A stretch of DNA of 64,000 nucleotides from an uncultured Candidatus Saccharibacteria bacterium (lineage in GTDB: Bacteria; Patescibacteriota; Saccharimonadia; Saccharimonadales; Saccharimonadaceae), in assembly GCA_938041555.1 (NCBI GenBank), contig CALIAC010000011.1, positions 21,923 through 85,922 of the forward strand. The letters run 5' to 3'. Position numbers and translations under genes: made by a program. Below, one piece after another: positions 1 through 8,684 of this stretch (its first letter is position 1; the number at the start of each line of letters is the position of its first letter). Under the pieces are notes generated by a model. The model was not told the origin of the DNA. It searched no databases and saw only the letters and a program-made list of their open reading frames with translations.

Positions 1-471
1 GCGCGGCTGGCCATGGTCACGGCTAATGCGTAGATCGGGGATGAATCCGCCACCACTGTGCCGGCCAAGAGTAAGCACTGCCTTTGGCTGGATAATATCG
101 AGCTGCTGCATGAGGTACGGCCAAAAGGCGCGCTTCTCCTCCGGCAGTGGGTCGCGATTATTGGGCGGACGATATTTGACGATATTGGTAATGTACACAT
201 CACTGCGCACGAGGCCAGCTGTAGCGAGCATTTCGTCGAGGAACTTCCCCGCCGCCCCCACAAATGGCTTGCCCTGCAGGTCTTCATTCTTACCGGGTGC
301 TTCTCCCACAAAGACGATGTCGGCATTGGGGTTGCCATCACCCAGCACCAGCTGCGTGGCCTGGGCAGCCAGCTCGGGGCAGAGCTTGGCGGCGATAATC
401 TCCTCAGCGAGGTGCGCCAGCTGAGCGGCTTGGGTTTGGTCTGGCGTGGATGGGTCAAGTGGATGGGTCAT
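1..471 (-). CDS. Uracil-DNA glycosylase, family 4-like (partial, 3' end outside window)
   Basis: Removes uracil from DNA to start base-excision repair. The N-terminal ~157 residues are present. They carry the family 4 active-site block GEAPGKNEDLQGKPFVG (about residues 56-72) and ITNIVKYRPPNNRDP (about 94-108). Family 4 enzymes normally hold a 4Fe-4S cluster with four Cys. Here only Cys31 remains of the N-terminal CxxC pair, the usual KCRPP is KYRPP (Tyr100), and the fourth position (before WPYL) is Phe116, so the cluster is probably absent. The ATG at 471 follows an extended -10 box by 6 nt with no Shine-Dalgarno. The C-terminal catalytic His motif is beyond the window edge. Family assignment is confident; the cluster loss is read from the sequence. 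Confidence 0.88.
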   Translation of the reverse strand, partial: MTHPLDPSTPDQTQAAQLAHLAEEIIAAKLCPELAAQATQLVLGDGNPNADIVFVGEAPGKNEDLQGKPFVGAAGKFLDEMLATAGLVRSDVYITNIVKYRPPNNRDPLPEEKRAFWPYLMQQLDIIQPKAVLTLGRHSGGGFIPDLRISRDHGQPR

Positions 472-507
472 ATATTCAGTATAACAATCGATGGGCGGAT
501 GGAGCAA
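472..507 (-). promoter_or_regulatory. Leaderless promoter of the uracil-DNA glycosylase gene
   Basis: TTGCTC (502-507), 18 bp, TG-T-TATACT (-10 at 478-483), then 6 nt to ATG 471. No Shine-Dalgarno is possible on this transcript. Confidence 0.65.
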
Positions 508-549
508 AAAATCGATACTATAGCGATGTACTACGTATGATAATGTATC

Positions 550-577
550 AAAAACACCCCCACAAAGGAGGTGTTTT
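550..577 (-). terminator. Rho-independent terminator of the ABC exporter operon
   Basis: Inverted repeat AAAACACC / GGTGTTTT with a U-run on the minus strand, just after the permease stop at 615. Confidence 0.7.
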
Positions 578-614
578 GCTATGCGAGGAAGCGATGTGCT
601 GAGTGTACTACTCC

Positions 615-2864
615 CTACTCCGTTTGGTTTGCCTCTGGGTCGGTAAGCTTGCGCACCATGGGCAATACTAGGTAGATGCCGATGATGGCGGCGATGAGCC
701 CTCCACCAACGATGCCAAAGTATAGCGGCGAGAGCGTTGGCTTGAGCGAGGCGGAGAAGGTTGTGATGAAGACGGTACCAACCCACACCCCAATGGCGCA
801 CGAGAGGAGCGAAACACTCAGCAGCGGCACTAGCGACTCCGTCATGATGAGGCGCTTGAGCTGGCCAAGACGCATACCACCGAGGCGCAGCGTGTAGAGC
901 GAGCGACGGCGCTCAAACAATCCACCAATCGTCGAGACGATCAAGCTTGCCACTGCGACGAAGAGTGTCACACCCATGCCAGCGTAGGCCATCTCGGCGA
1001 AGTTTTTGATGATGGGGTTGATCTGCGGGTGCTTCTCGAAGTCCCCACTGCGGATGTAGAGAAAATCGTGCGGGGTCTGGCGGGCATACATGAGGGCACG
1101 CACCTTCTCCACGTCATCATTATGGGCAACGGTGAGGAGATAATCCTTAGGGCCATTGGTGTTGACTGGCTGCTCGGCGAGCGAGACGGTCTTGACGACG
1201 GCACCGTTGAAGTCGAGCAAAGCATAGTGATCACCCTGTGCACCGCTGGGGCAGCTGTGCTCGGTGTAGATGGCCAGGTCGCTACAACGGATGGCACGAG
1301 CTTGGATGCGGCCATTGTCACCAGCAATAGGGTACATTGGGGCAACATTGGTGATGTATGGCTGCTCGCTCAGGATTTTTTGTGTATCGGGCTGCAAGAC
1401 ATGATCTTGCGAGGTGATCGCTACAGCGTTGCTGCGCAGCTGCGAGTAACCGTTGTTGGCCACCGATGAAGCGTTGAGGGCATCAATACCACTCACCGCC
1501 GAGAGGTAGAAGCTCCCCGCAAAGAGGGCCAACACTACCCCACTCACACTGCGGAAGACGGTCTGTGAATGGACGGCAATCCGCTTGCCCGCGATCAAGG
1601 CCGAGCCACTGCGTGCATAGCGTGCCACGATGCGAGCAATTTTATTCGTCAGCCAGCCACCAGCCAGCACCAGGCCAAACATCACACTGAGGAAGGCTGC
1701 GAAGAGAATGAGGGTCGGTATAGAGCTCTCACTTGCTCGCTCAGCCATCCAGTCGTGCCCAGGCTTCGACGCCATCCAGCCAAAGATACTAAGGCCAAAT
1801 GCTAAGGGGATGACACGCCACACCCGCAGCTTCTTTGTCTTTTCGGCTGAGCGCGAGACACCCAGTGGTGAGAGCTGCGCCTTGCGCATCCGGCGCCAGT
1901 TGACGTATGTCGTTAGACCAAGGGTCACGCCAACGATGATAATATACTGGTGCCACTGCAGCGCAAGATCAGCTGGCCAGAAACGCATGTCGCCATAGAA
2001 GAAGCCATGAAGCGAGCTCTGCGTGAGTGTAAAGATAACGAGACCCAGCACCACACCAGCCAGCGAGGCCAGTAGCGACTCGAGCAGCAGTACACGGGCC
2101 ACTTGCCCCTTGGTCGCACCCACGAGGCGCAGGGCGGCGTAACGCTTCTCGCGCTGTGCCCCACCCAGCTGCGTAGCGACAGCAACAAAGGTGACGATTG
2201 GGAAGAGTAAGATCGATCCGCCCACGACCAACATCATCAGCGAGAATGGGTCGAAGGCAACACTCTGCGCCTTACCATTGACATCGGTAATGTAGACATC
2301 GGCGTAGGAGTTGGGCTGCCCATTTTTCTTAGCATATTGGCTGCTCTTCTCAACCTCCTCCGCACTCACACCCTTGACCAAGGAGAAGTCATCGGGGCTA
2401 GCAGAGTACTCGTCTGGCAGTGTGCCGAGGTTGGTGGTGAGGTTGCCGAAGCGCTCGAGAATCTTATCCTCCGGGTGCTGGGCGATCGCCGCTGCTAAGC
2501 CCTTGGAGAGGTAGTATTCACCTGCCTTTGGCGTGTCTATCTTGGCAAATTTGGCAGACTTCTCAGTGCCCTGCAGCGAGATGACGCTAATCGTCTTGCC
2601 TCGCCACTCATCTTTGTTGCCCCGCTCGATGCCACCAGCTTTGAGCGGCGCTTGGCCAGTCGCTTGTGGCTTTTGGGGTGTATGCTGGGCCGCAGAGATA
2701 GTACTTGAGATAATCGCTCGGTTTTGGCGGCCCACCAAGCCATTAAGCCCGGCAGCCATATAGCACAGCATGACGATGCCAAGCGAGATAGCTGCTGCCG
2801 TCAGGCCCAGGCGCATCATTGATTGCCGGCCCGATTTTTTTAGTAATAACCAACTAACGCTCAT
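615..2864 (-). CDS. ABC transporter permease, FtsX/MacB type
   Basis: About 749-residue membrane component of an exporter. An N-terminal TM segment (about residues 17-40) is followed by an extracytoplasmic domain. A first FtsX block of three TMs (about 205-330, LMMLVVGGSILLFPIVTFVA) follows, then further TMs, a second outside domain and a C-terminal FtsX block (GMGVTLFVAVASLIVSTIGG and onward). The two-FtsX layout is that of large exporter permeases, not LolC/E or MacB, which have four TMs. The ATG at 2864 lies one base after the stop of the ATPase gene and is preceded by GGGAGG; upstream in-frame codons would overlap that gene. Forms an operon with the ATPase and the PadR repressor, which suggests induction by a small molecule or stress. 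Substrate unknown (peptide, lipid or drug). Confidence 0.85.
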   Translation of the reverse strand: MSVSWLLLKKSGRQSMMRLGLTAAAISLGIVMLCYMAAGLNGLVGRQNRAIISSTISAAQHTPQKPQATGQAPLKAGGIERGNKDEWRGKTISVISLQGTEKSAKFAKIDTPKAGEYYLSKGLAAAIAQHPEDKILERFGNLTTNLGTLPDEYSASPDDFSLVKGVSAEEVEKSSQYAKKNGQPNSYADVYITDVNGKAQSVAFDPFSLMMLVVGGSILLFPIVTFVAVATQLGGAQREKRYAALRLVGATKGQVARVLLLESLLASLAGVVLGLVIFTLTQSSLHGFFYGDMRFWPADLALQWHQYIIIVGVTLGLTTYVNWRRMRKAQLSPLGVSRSAEKTKKLRVWRVIPLAFGLSIFGWMASKPGHDWMAERASESSIPTLILFAAFLSVMFGLVLAGGWLTNKIARIVARYARSGSALIAGKRIAVHSQTVFRSVSGVVLALFAGSFYLSAVSGIDALNASSVANNGYSQLRSNAVAITSQDHVLQPDTQKILSEQPYITNVAPMYPIAGDNGRIQARAIRCSDLAIYTEHSCPSGAQGDHYALLDFNGAVVKTVSLAEQPVNTNGPKDYLLTVAHNDDVEKVRALMYARQTPHDFLYIRSGDFEKHPQINPIIKNFAEMAYAGMGVTLFVAVASLIVSTIGGLFERRRSLYTLRLGGMRLGQLKRLIMTESLVPLLSVSLLSCAIGVWVGTVFITTFSASLKPTLSPLYFGIVGGGLIAAIIGIYLVLPMVRKLTDPEANQTE

Positions 2865-2865
2865 G

Positions 2866-3546
2866 CTACATCCCTCCCGAGATCTGCCCATCGCGCACGA
2901 TGATCTCGCGGTCGGCATAGGCAGCAATGGTTGGTTCGTGGGTGACCATAATCACGGTGGTACCATATTGCTTAGCAGTGGCGATAAATAGCTCCATCAC
3001 ACGCTGCGAGTTGAGGCTGTCGAGCGAGCCCGTTGGCTCATCGGCAAAGAGCACCTTGGGCTTGATGACCATCGCTCGGGCAATTGCTACCCGCTGCATC
3101 TGCCCGCCAGAGAGCTCACCGAGCATGTTGCCCGCCTTGTTGCCCAGCTCTACATTGTCCAGCCAGCGCTGGGCGGCTTCGTACGCTACGGCACGTTTCT
3201 CGCCATTGAGCAGTAGCGGCAGCGCGACATTATCCAGCGCCGTGAGTTCTGGCACAAGTTGCCCAAACTGGAAGACGAAGCCAAAGGCTGTGCGCCTGAG
3301 GATGCTCCGCTGGTCGTCATTGAGCTGGTCGATCCGCTTACCCGCGCAGTGGATCTCGCCACTATCGACAGGGGTAATCGCCGCTAAACTATGGAGCAAT
3401 GTACTCTTACCCGAGCCGCTCGGCCCCATAATGGCCAGCACTTCGCCCGGCATTACATCTAGCGACACGCCGCGCAATGCTTCTGTCTGGCCGAAGGATT
3501 TCTTCAGGTTGCGGGCGCTAATGATTGGTTGATTGGTTGGTCTCAT
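2866..3546 (-). CDS. ABC transporter ATP-binding protein, LolD/MacB type
   Basis: 226-residue ATPase that powers the FtsX-type permease encoded next. Walker A GPSGSGKST (about residues 41-49), signature LSGGQ (about 144-148), Walker B VLFADEP and switch His (VTHEP) are all intact. The start ATG at 3546 has AAGGAGGA 8 nt upstream and lies inside the 3' end of the padR-like gene (29-bp overlap), so the three genes are translated together. Family assignment is secure; the transported substrate is not. Confidence 0.93.
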   Translation of the reverse strand: MRPTNQPIISARNLKKSFGQTEALRGVSLDVMPGEVLAIMGPSGSGKSTLLHSLAAITPVDSGEIHCAGKRIDQLNDDQRSILRRTAFGFVFQFGQLVPELTALDNVALPLLLNGEKRAVAYEAAQRWLDNVELGNKAGNMLGELSGGQMQRVAIARAMVIKPKVLFADEPTGSLDSLNSQRVMELFIATAKQYGTTVIMVTHEPTIAAYADREIIVRDGQISGGM

Positions 3547-4069
3547 TGGTCAGTTCCTCCTTGAGTTTGGTTAAGCGCGACGTCGTTAGTTCAATCCAGC
3601 GCAGGTCTGCCTCCAGATGGTACAGTGCGTGGTCGATGAGCAACGTGTCGGCTAGGTTGCTTTCGCGGCGGCGGCTTGTGAGGTCGCGCATCCGCTGAAT
3701 ATGGGCTTGCCGCTGGTTGTCTAGGTAGGGCGCGGCATCACCTTCGCGCAGGATTGCCAGCACGGTTTTGACGTACATATTGGCCTGCGACTGATGCGAC
3801 GGCAACTCGGGCGCCTCCAGCCAGGCCTGCAGGTCTTGCTTGCCCTGCTCGGTAATGGCATAGCGCACCCGGTCTGGCCCACCAGACTCACTGGTGTCGG
3901 CAATCTCCTCCACCTTGTTGTCACGCTTGAGGCGCCCCAACGTCGAGTAGACTTGCCCTGGCAAAATTGGCTTATCTTTGCCAAAGAAGCCATCGTACTG
4001 CTTCTTTAGCTCGTAGCCATAGTTTGGCGCATTCGCCAACAATCCGAGTAATGTATATTGAACGTTCAT
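3518..4069 (-). CDS. PadR-family transcriptional regulator
   Basis: 183-residue repressor-like protein. The N-terminal winged helix reads NVQYTLLGLLANAPNYGYEL and then GQVYSTLGRLKRDNKV (recognition helix and wing), followed by a C-terminal helical dimerisation region typical of longer PadR/AphA-like members. First gene of the operon with the ABC exporter, which it probably represses. The start is taken at ATG 4069 because a consensus promoter places the transcript start there (TATAGT, 6 nt, ATG); an upstream in-frame start at 4084 would lie in the -10 element. A palindrome of PadR-operator type lies just upstream of the -35, pointing to autoregulation. Confidence 0.9.
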   Translation of the reverse strand: MNVQYTLLGLLANAPNYGYELKKQYDGFFGKDKPILPGQVYSTLGRLKRDNKVEEIADTSESGGPDRVRYAITEQGKQDLQAWLEAPELPSHQSQANMYVKTVLAILREGDAAPYLDNQRQAHIQRMRDLTSRRRESNLADTLLIDHALYHLEADLRWIELTTSRLTKLKEELTNETNQSTNH

Positions 4070-4104
4070 ATCTCTACTATACACCGAGTGACTAGCGAGT
4101 GCAA
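4070..4104 (-). promoter_or_regulatory. Leaderless promoter of the padR-like operon
   Basis: TTGCAC (4099-4104), 17 bp, TATAGT (4076-4081), 6 nt, ATG at 4069. A degenerate operator half (TATACAC then CGAGTG, 4078-4090) overlaps the -10. Confidence 0.75.
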
Positions 4105-4111
4105 GCCTTAT

Positions 4112-4128
4112 TATACACTTAGTGTATA
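4112..4128. promoter_or_regulatory. Probable PadR operator palindrome
   Basis: TATACAC-TTA-GTGTATA: 7-bp perfect arms around 3 bp, 7 bp upstream of the -35 of the padR-like gene. The form (ACACTNAGTGT) is that of known PadR-family operators. A second, imperfect copy overlaps the -10. Confidence 0.65.
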
Positions 4129-4130
4129 GT

Positions 4131-4500
4131 TTGGGTCAGAGGAGCATATTTCAAGAGAATCTACCTCTGTTATCTCGTTCACTCTATATCTTTTTTAGTA
4201 GCCCGATTTGATGTATTACCCTGTCACTACCCTACTCCATTGCCACCAACAAGTCTCGCTTAGTGTCAGCAAACACTATGCCAGTACGCAGCTAGACTCG
4301 TTTGCTCATGAGTAGCATACGTAGGCTATTTGCGCATGATGATATGACGGTTACACATATCGCCCTCTCGGGTACGAGCACTTTGTTTAGTGTTGCTATT
4401 TGCCGCCCATAAACCCAGCAAAAGTAAAAAGGCCAGTCATACCACCAGCGCAGCCACGCAAGGATAGCCAAACTATATAGAGCCTCAGCTTCTCCAAGCA
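4131..4500. other. Intergenic region, no gene seen
   Basis: No reading frame with coding character. It holds one exact copy of the recurrent 12-mer (CTACCTCTGTTA at 4161-4172) and nothing else recognised before the terminator at 4503. Confidence 0.5.
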
Positions 4501-4502
4501 CA

Positions 4503-4535
4503 ACAAAAAACACCCCAGCAGTATCTGGGGTGTTT
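4503..4535 (-). terminator. Terminator of the PQ-rich membrane protein gene
   Basis: Stem AACACCCCAG / CTGGGGTGTT followed by six U on the minus strand. Confidence 0.85.
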
Positions 4536-4577
4536 GCACACGGTACGTCGAGAGACGATCTATCTCATGGCCAATAA

Positions 4578-5642
4578 TTAGTCGCCAAGGGTATCCATCT
4601 TACCCTTGGTGCGCAAGATATCGCGCAGTTCGCGGACAGATTCTTTGCTCGATGACTGTGCATCTTTGAGCTTGTCGTAGAGCGACTTTGTCAAAGATGT
4701 GCTTGGGATCTCGGGGCGCTTTGGTGAGCTACTGCTGCTATCACGGTTCTTGTAGTAATTGACGAGGGCTACATAGTAAGCACGCATCTCTTTGCGATAC
4801 TTGATCTGCTCGTTGGCATAGTCGCGCACGCTGGCGTACTGTGAGTCCTTCATTTTATTCAGTGCCTTGAGGCAGGAGCTCTGTTGCTCATCATACTTCT
4901 GGCCAGCTTCATCACCAGATGCGCTGCTGAGTGGCGAGCTGTAGCTCGTGCGGCACGAATTGCTGTATTCTTTGTAGGCAGTAGCGACCGCACCCGATTC
5001 TTTGAGTAGCGGCTTGACTTTTTCGTAATCACTCTTGTACTCTTCGAAGGCTTTCTTGACCTCACCATCGCGCATAGCAGCAGCTTTGCCGAGCTTGTCG
5101 AAGTGGTCATCCGCCTTGCGCACCACCTCGTTGATTGACGTTTCTGGGTCTGACCTGTCTATATTAAGGCTGGTTGAGTCGAAGCTATTCATCATAGCGT
5201 ATGCCTTGCGGTAATCTTCGGTGCTTGGCCCTGAGAATAGTACGATACACACGATTATAATGATGATCAGCACAAATATACCAATCCCGCCGCCAATCAA
5301 ACTCCATAGCAAGCCCTTGCTCATGCCCTGCTTGGGTGGCATTGGGCCCATTGGCCGGCCTGGCTGTGGCTGCATTGGCTGAGGTTGGCCTGATGCTGGC
5401 TGAGCTGGTTGCTGTGAAATGGGTTGAGGTTGAGGTTGAGGCTGGGGCTGAGCAGCAGGGGCTGGCCCAGCAGCTGGCTGTGGAGCAGCAGGAGTAGGCT
5501 GCTCAGTTGGTGCTGGCTCAGCGGTAGCACGCTTGCTGGCCAGAGCGGCCTTCTCTTCCTCAGTATAAGGTGGGTTATTCATATCAAAGGTTGGGACAGC
5601 CTCTGGGGGTTGCTCCTGGGGGGTTGCTGGTTGATTACTCAT
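4578..5642 (-). CDS. PQ-rich single-TM membrane protein, unknown function
   Basis: 354 residues. A long cytoplasmic Pro/Gln/Ala-rich N-terminus (residues 1-110, with PQPQPQPQP runs) leads to one strongly hydrophobic TM (about 113-136, many Ile). A helical, charged, probably extracytoplasmic domain (about 140-354) follows. No signal peptide, and Lys before the TM suggests N-in/C-out topology. The same plan occurs in the gene at 35349-36503, and the PQ-rich leader in 31499-31951. AAGGAG precedes the ATG. Single-gene unit with its own terminator. No known domain recognised; it could be an envelope scaffold or adhesin. Confidence 0.8.
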   Translation of the reverse strand: MSNQPATPQEQPPEAVPTFDMNNPPYTEEEKAALASKRATAEPAPTEQPTPAAPQPAAGPAPAAQPQPQPQPQPISQQPAQPASGQPQPMQPQPGRPMGPMPPKQGMSKGLLWSLIGGGIGIFVLIIIIIVCIVLFSGPSTEDYRKAYAMMNSFDSTSLNIDRSDPETSINEVVRKADDHFDKLGKAAAMRDGEVKKAFEEYKSDYEKVKPLLKESGAVATAYKEYSNSCRTSYSSPLSSASGDEAGQKYDEQQSSCLKALNKMKDSQYASVRDYANEQIKYRKEMRAYYVALVNYYKNRDSSSSSPKRPEIPSTSLTKSLYDKLKDAQSSSKESVRELRDILRTKGKMDTLGD

Positions 5643-5792
5643 GCATCTCCTTGTTAACTTGGCTATTATTCACCATAACTATTATACCGGAATAGCAGCA
5701 ATTGGCCAATATATATCTTGCTGTGGCTGCGCGCCCTCCTCTCCTTCACGTCCACTCATACAGCACCAAAGAAAGCGGAGGTTGTTACCAGC

Positions 5793-5824
5793 AAAACACC
5801 CCACGCATCCTTGCTGGGGTGTTT
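5793..5824 (-). terminator. Terminator of pnp
   Basis: AACACCCCA / TGGGGTGTT stem-loop 33 bp after the pnp stop, with a short U-run. Confidence 0.75.
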
Positions 5825-5856
5825 GTCTTCTGTTGCGAGGCTAGCGCTCAGATCTG

Positions 5857-7974
5857 CTACAATCCAATCATCGTCAGATTAATCTTGCCGCGCTCATCGA
5901 TGCCGGTGATCTTCACCTGAACCGTCTGGCCTTCTTGCACGACATCTGTCACCTTGCCAACACGACCCTTGGCAAGCTTCGAGATATGCACCATCCCATC
6001 CACGCCAGGCAGAATGTTCACAAAGGCGCCAAAGTCCTTAATCGTCACCACGGTGCCGGTGTAGGTGCGGCCAACTTCGGGCTCTTCCACCAGGCTTTTG
6101 ATCCAGGCCAGCGCCTTCTCGATCGCCTCGCCATTGGGGCTGGCAATGGTAATCAGACCGTCTTCTTTAATATCCACCTCGGCACCAGTTTCGCTAGTGA
6201 TTTTATTGATGGTTTCGCCACCCTTGCCAATGACGGCGCCAATTTTATCCGGGTTAATCTTGAGCTTTTCGATACGCGGCGCATAGGGGCTGAGTTCTTT
6301 ACGTGGCGCTGGCAGCACACTCAGCATGTGCTCCAGGATATGGGCACGACCAGCCTTACTCTGCTCGAGCGCCTGGCGCAGCACCTGCACGGGCAAGCCA
6401 TGCACCTTCATATCCATCTGCAGGGCGGTAATACCCTTGCTGGTACCCGTCACCTTAAAGTCCATGTCGCCAGCAAAGTCCTCGGCGTCGGCAATATCAC
6501 TCAGCACGTAGGGCGTGTCGCCGTCCATCATCAGGCCCATGGCAATGCCGCTAACCGGGGCTTTGATGGGCACGCCAGCATCCATCAGGGCCAAGCAGCT
6601 GCTACACGTGGCCGCCATACTGGTAGAGCCGTTCTGGCTCATGATTTCTGTGACGCTGCGGATGGCATAGGGGAACTCTTCTTCGCTCGGTAGCACTGCC
6701 GTAAGGGCACGCTCCGCCAGATACCCGTGGCCAATCTCACGCCGACCAGGGCTACCAAGGCGCTTCACCTCACCCACCGTATAGCCCGGGGCGTTGTAGT
6801 GGTGCATATAGCGGCGCTCGCCTTCTGTCACCTCCATGGTATCGACTAACTGTGCGTAACTCAGCGGTGCCAGCGTCACAATATTCATACCCTGCGTCAC
6901 CCCGCGAGTAAACAGGCTGCTACCGTGGGTGCGTGGCAAAATACCAACTTCGCTCGAGAGCGGACGGATTTCCGTGAGGGCGCGGCCATCGGGGCGAGTG
7001 CGCTCCTCCACAATGCCGCGGCGCACATCGTTGTGTAGTGCCAGCGTAAAGGCTTCGTCGTACTCATCACGTACCGCGGCGTATTCCTCGGCGTCAAGGC
7101 CGAGCTGCTCGGCCATGGCCTCGTGGAAGGCCCAGCGGATTTCATTGACAACTTCATTGCGCTCGGGGTATGGGCGGCGGATTTTCTCGCCCAGTTTGCC
7201 ATCAACCCACTGGTTAGCGACAGCTTGGATGTCTTCATTTGGCAAGACCAGCTCGTACTCCTGCGGCGCCGGTGCTACCTTGCTGGCAAGCTCCCGCTGC
7301 AGTGCGATCGCTGGCTGCATGGCTTGGTGCGCCCAGGCTATGGCATCGACGATCACCTCCTCGGGCACTTCTTTAGCGCCAGCTTCTACCATGGTAATGC
7401 CGCGCTCGATGCCGGCCACCACCAGGTCGAGGTCGGACTGCTCACGCTCCTCTGGTGTCAGGAAGGCTTTAAACTCACCATTCACCCGGCCCACGCGCAG
7501 GCCCGCCACCGGCCCATCAAACGGCGTGCCCGTCAGCATCAGGGCGCTGCTGGCGGCAACCATCGCCACCATATCGGGGCGGAAGCTCGGGTCCATGCTG
7601 AGCACTGTAGCCACCACCTGCACTTCCTGGCGGTAGCCTTTCGGGAAGAGTGGGCGGATCGGCCGGTCGATCAGGCGGCCAATCAGCACCGCTTCGTCGC
7701 TGGGCCGGCCCTCGCGTTTAATAAAGCGGCTGCCGCTAATCTTGCCTGAGGCATAGAATTTCTCTTCGTAGTCGATGCTAAGCGGGAAGTAATCCAGCGT
7801 CACCGGGCGGGTGCCCACCTGGGCCGTCCCCAGCACCACCGTGTCGCCATAGCGCACCAGCACACTGGCCGTCGAGCGAAAGCCAACGCGGTTGACCTCC
7901 AGGGTGAGGGGGCGACCGCATAGCTCGGTCGTCACAGCAAAGACATCTTTGCCGCTTGGGTTAATAATACTCAT
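5857..7974 (-). CDS. pnp: Polyribonucleotide nucleotidyltransferase (PNPase)
   Basis: 705-residue phosphorolytic 3'-5' exoribonuclease. Order: RNase PH core 1 (to about residue 210), alpha-helical linker, RNase PH core 2 (about 310-540; MEVTEGERRYMHHYNAPGY and SDIADAEDFAGDMDFKVTG), KH domain (INPDKIGAVIGKGGETINKI, about 560-610) and C-terminal S1 domain (GVDGMVHISKLAKGRVGKVT). Full length for the family. The ATG at 7974 has AAAGGAG 9 nt upstream. The transcript probably begins near 8072, giving a ~100-nt leader. With the Orn at 38041 it covers processive and terminal RNA decay. Confidence 0.97.
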   Translation of the reverse strand: MSIINPSGKDVFAVTTELCGRPLTLEVNRVGFRSTASVLVRYGDTVVLGTAQVGTRPVTLDYFPLSIDYEEKFYASGKISGSRFIKREGRPSDEAVLIGRLIDRPIRPLFPKGYRQEVQVVATVLSMDPSFRPDMVAMVAASSALMLTGTPFDGPVAGLRVGRVNGEFKAFLTPEEREQSDLDLVVAGIERGITMVEAGAKEVPEEVIVDAIAWAHQAMQPAIALQRELASKVAPAPQEYELVLPNEDIQAVANQWVDGKLGEKIRRPYPERNEVVNEIRWAFHEAMAEQLGLDAEEYAAVRDEYDEAFTLALHNDVRRGIVEERTRPDGRALTEIRPLSSEVGILPRTHGSSLFTRGVTQGMNIVTLAPLSYAQLVDTMEVTEGERRYMHHYNAPGYTVGEVKRLGSPGRREIGHGYLAERALTAVLPSEEEFPYAIRSVTEIMSQNGSTSMAATCSSCLALMDAGVPIKAPVSGIAMGLMMDGDTPYVLSDIADAEDFAGDMDFKVTGTSKGITALQMDMKVHGLPVQVLRQALEQSKAGRAHILEHMLSVLPAPRKELSPYAPRIEKLKINPDKIGAVIGKGGETINKITSETGAEVDIKEDGLITIASPNGEAIEKALAWIKSLVEEPEVGRTYTGTVVTIKDFGAFVNILPGVDGMVHISKLAKGRVGKVTDVVQEGQTVQVKITGIDERGKINLTMIGL

Positions 7975-8077
7975 ATAGAGCTCCTTTCTTGCGGCAAGTA
8001 ACAGGGGTGAATGCTCGCATCCGTCACTTCCATGCAAGCCCTCAACGCTATCACTGCCGCGTTAATATACTCCCCTT

Positions 8078-8083
8078 AGTATA
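8078..8083 (-). promoter_or_regulatory. -10 element of pnp
   Basis: GG-TATACT on the minus strand ~105 bp before the pnp start. It forms an inverted repeat (AGTATA-N-TATACT) with a + strand TATACT at about 8096. Confidence 0.45.
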
Positions 8084-8134
8084 CCGCATTTTGGGATATA
8101 CTGGTAGTGCTTCGTGCATTCGCAGCCTGGGAGT

Positions 8135-8383
8135 TTATACCTCACCTTGGCTATCACGGCCAATCACCAGGCGCATTGTATTATCACCTTCATATGTAGT
8201 CTGCGAACCCTTGATAGAGAGAATATCTTCACTGCCTTTGATCGCTGCGCTCCCCACAAACCGCACATACGTTGCGCTCAGCCATTCGACACTGCGTGGC
8301 ATAACAATAATTTCCTCGCCTTGATCCCCTATGACGGCGAACGAGACGCCATCCTCCACCTCTTGTGGTTGGTCATAGATCAT
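8135..8383 (-). CDS. Small hypothetical protein (82 aa)
   Basis: Acidic 82-residue protein with no signal peptide, TM or known motif; alternating hydrophobic residues (FAVIGDQGEEIIVMP, MRLVIGRDSQGEV) suggest a beta-rich fold. Kept as a gene because a consensus promoter lies directly upstream and composition looks coding. The start is uncertain: the ATG at 8383 is ~21 nt from AAAGGA; an in-frame TTG at 8416 lies close to the predicted transcript start. It lies upstream of pnp in the same direction. Confidence 0.5.
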   Translation of the reverse strand: MIYDQPQEVEDGVSFAVIGDQGEEIIVMPRSVEWLSATYVRFVGSAAIKGSEDILSIKGSQTTYEGDNTMRLVIGRDSQGEV

Positions 8384-8425
8384 ATACTCACTACGTTGAG
8401 AGAGTCCTTTCTCCAAAACAGCTTT

Positions 8426-8454
8426 ATATTAGCAAGTTATCCCATATTCGTCAA
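8426..8454 (-). promoter_or_regulatory. Promoter of the 82-aa gene
   Basis: TTGACG (8449-8454), 17 bp, TAATAT (8426-8431). Confidence 0.65.
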
Positions 8455-8684
8455 TCAGCCCCTCGCCATAAGTATGCACAGCATAGTCCCGTCACCTCTG
8501 TCCGTCGCCCCTCTTCCCCATTACTCTATTCGGGTGGTGTGCAGCGACTAGTCGTAACAATAGTCGCCAGCCTTGATACAAGAGACCAGATAATCAGCTA
8601 AGGCCTGCTCTTACAACACCAAGAGAAATAGTGAGAGTATAAAATATGTGAGAATTGGTGGCATGCGCGACACACTTTTGTCGC

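Noticed and set aside
4292..4513. 73-codon frame on the minus strand
   Set aside because: It overlaps a terminator, has no start signal and an unlikely Trp/Cys-rich composition.
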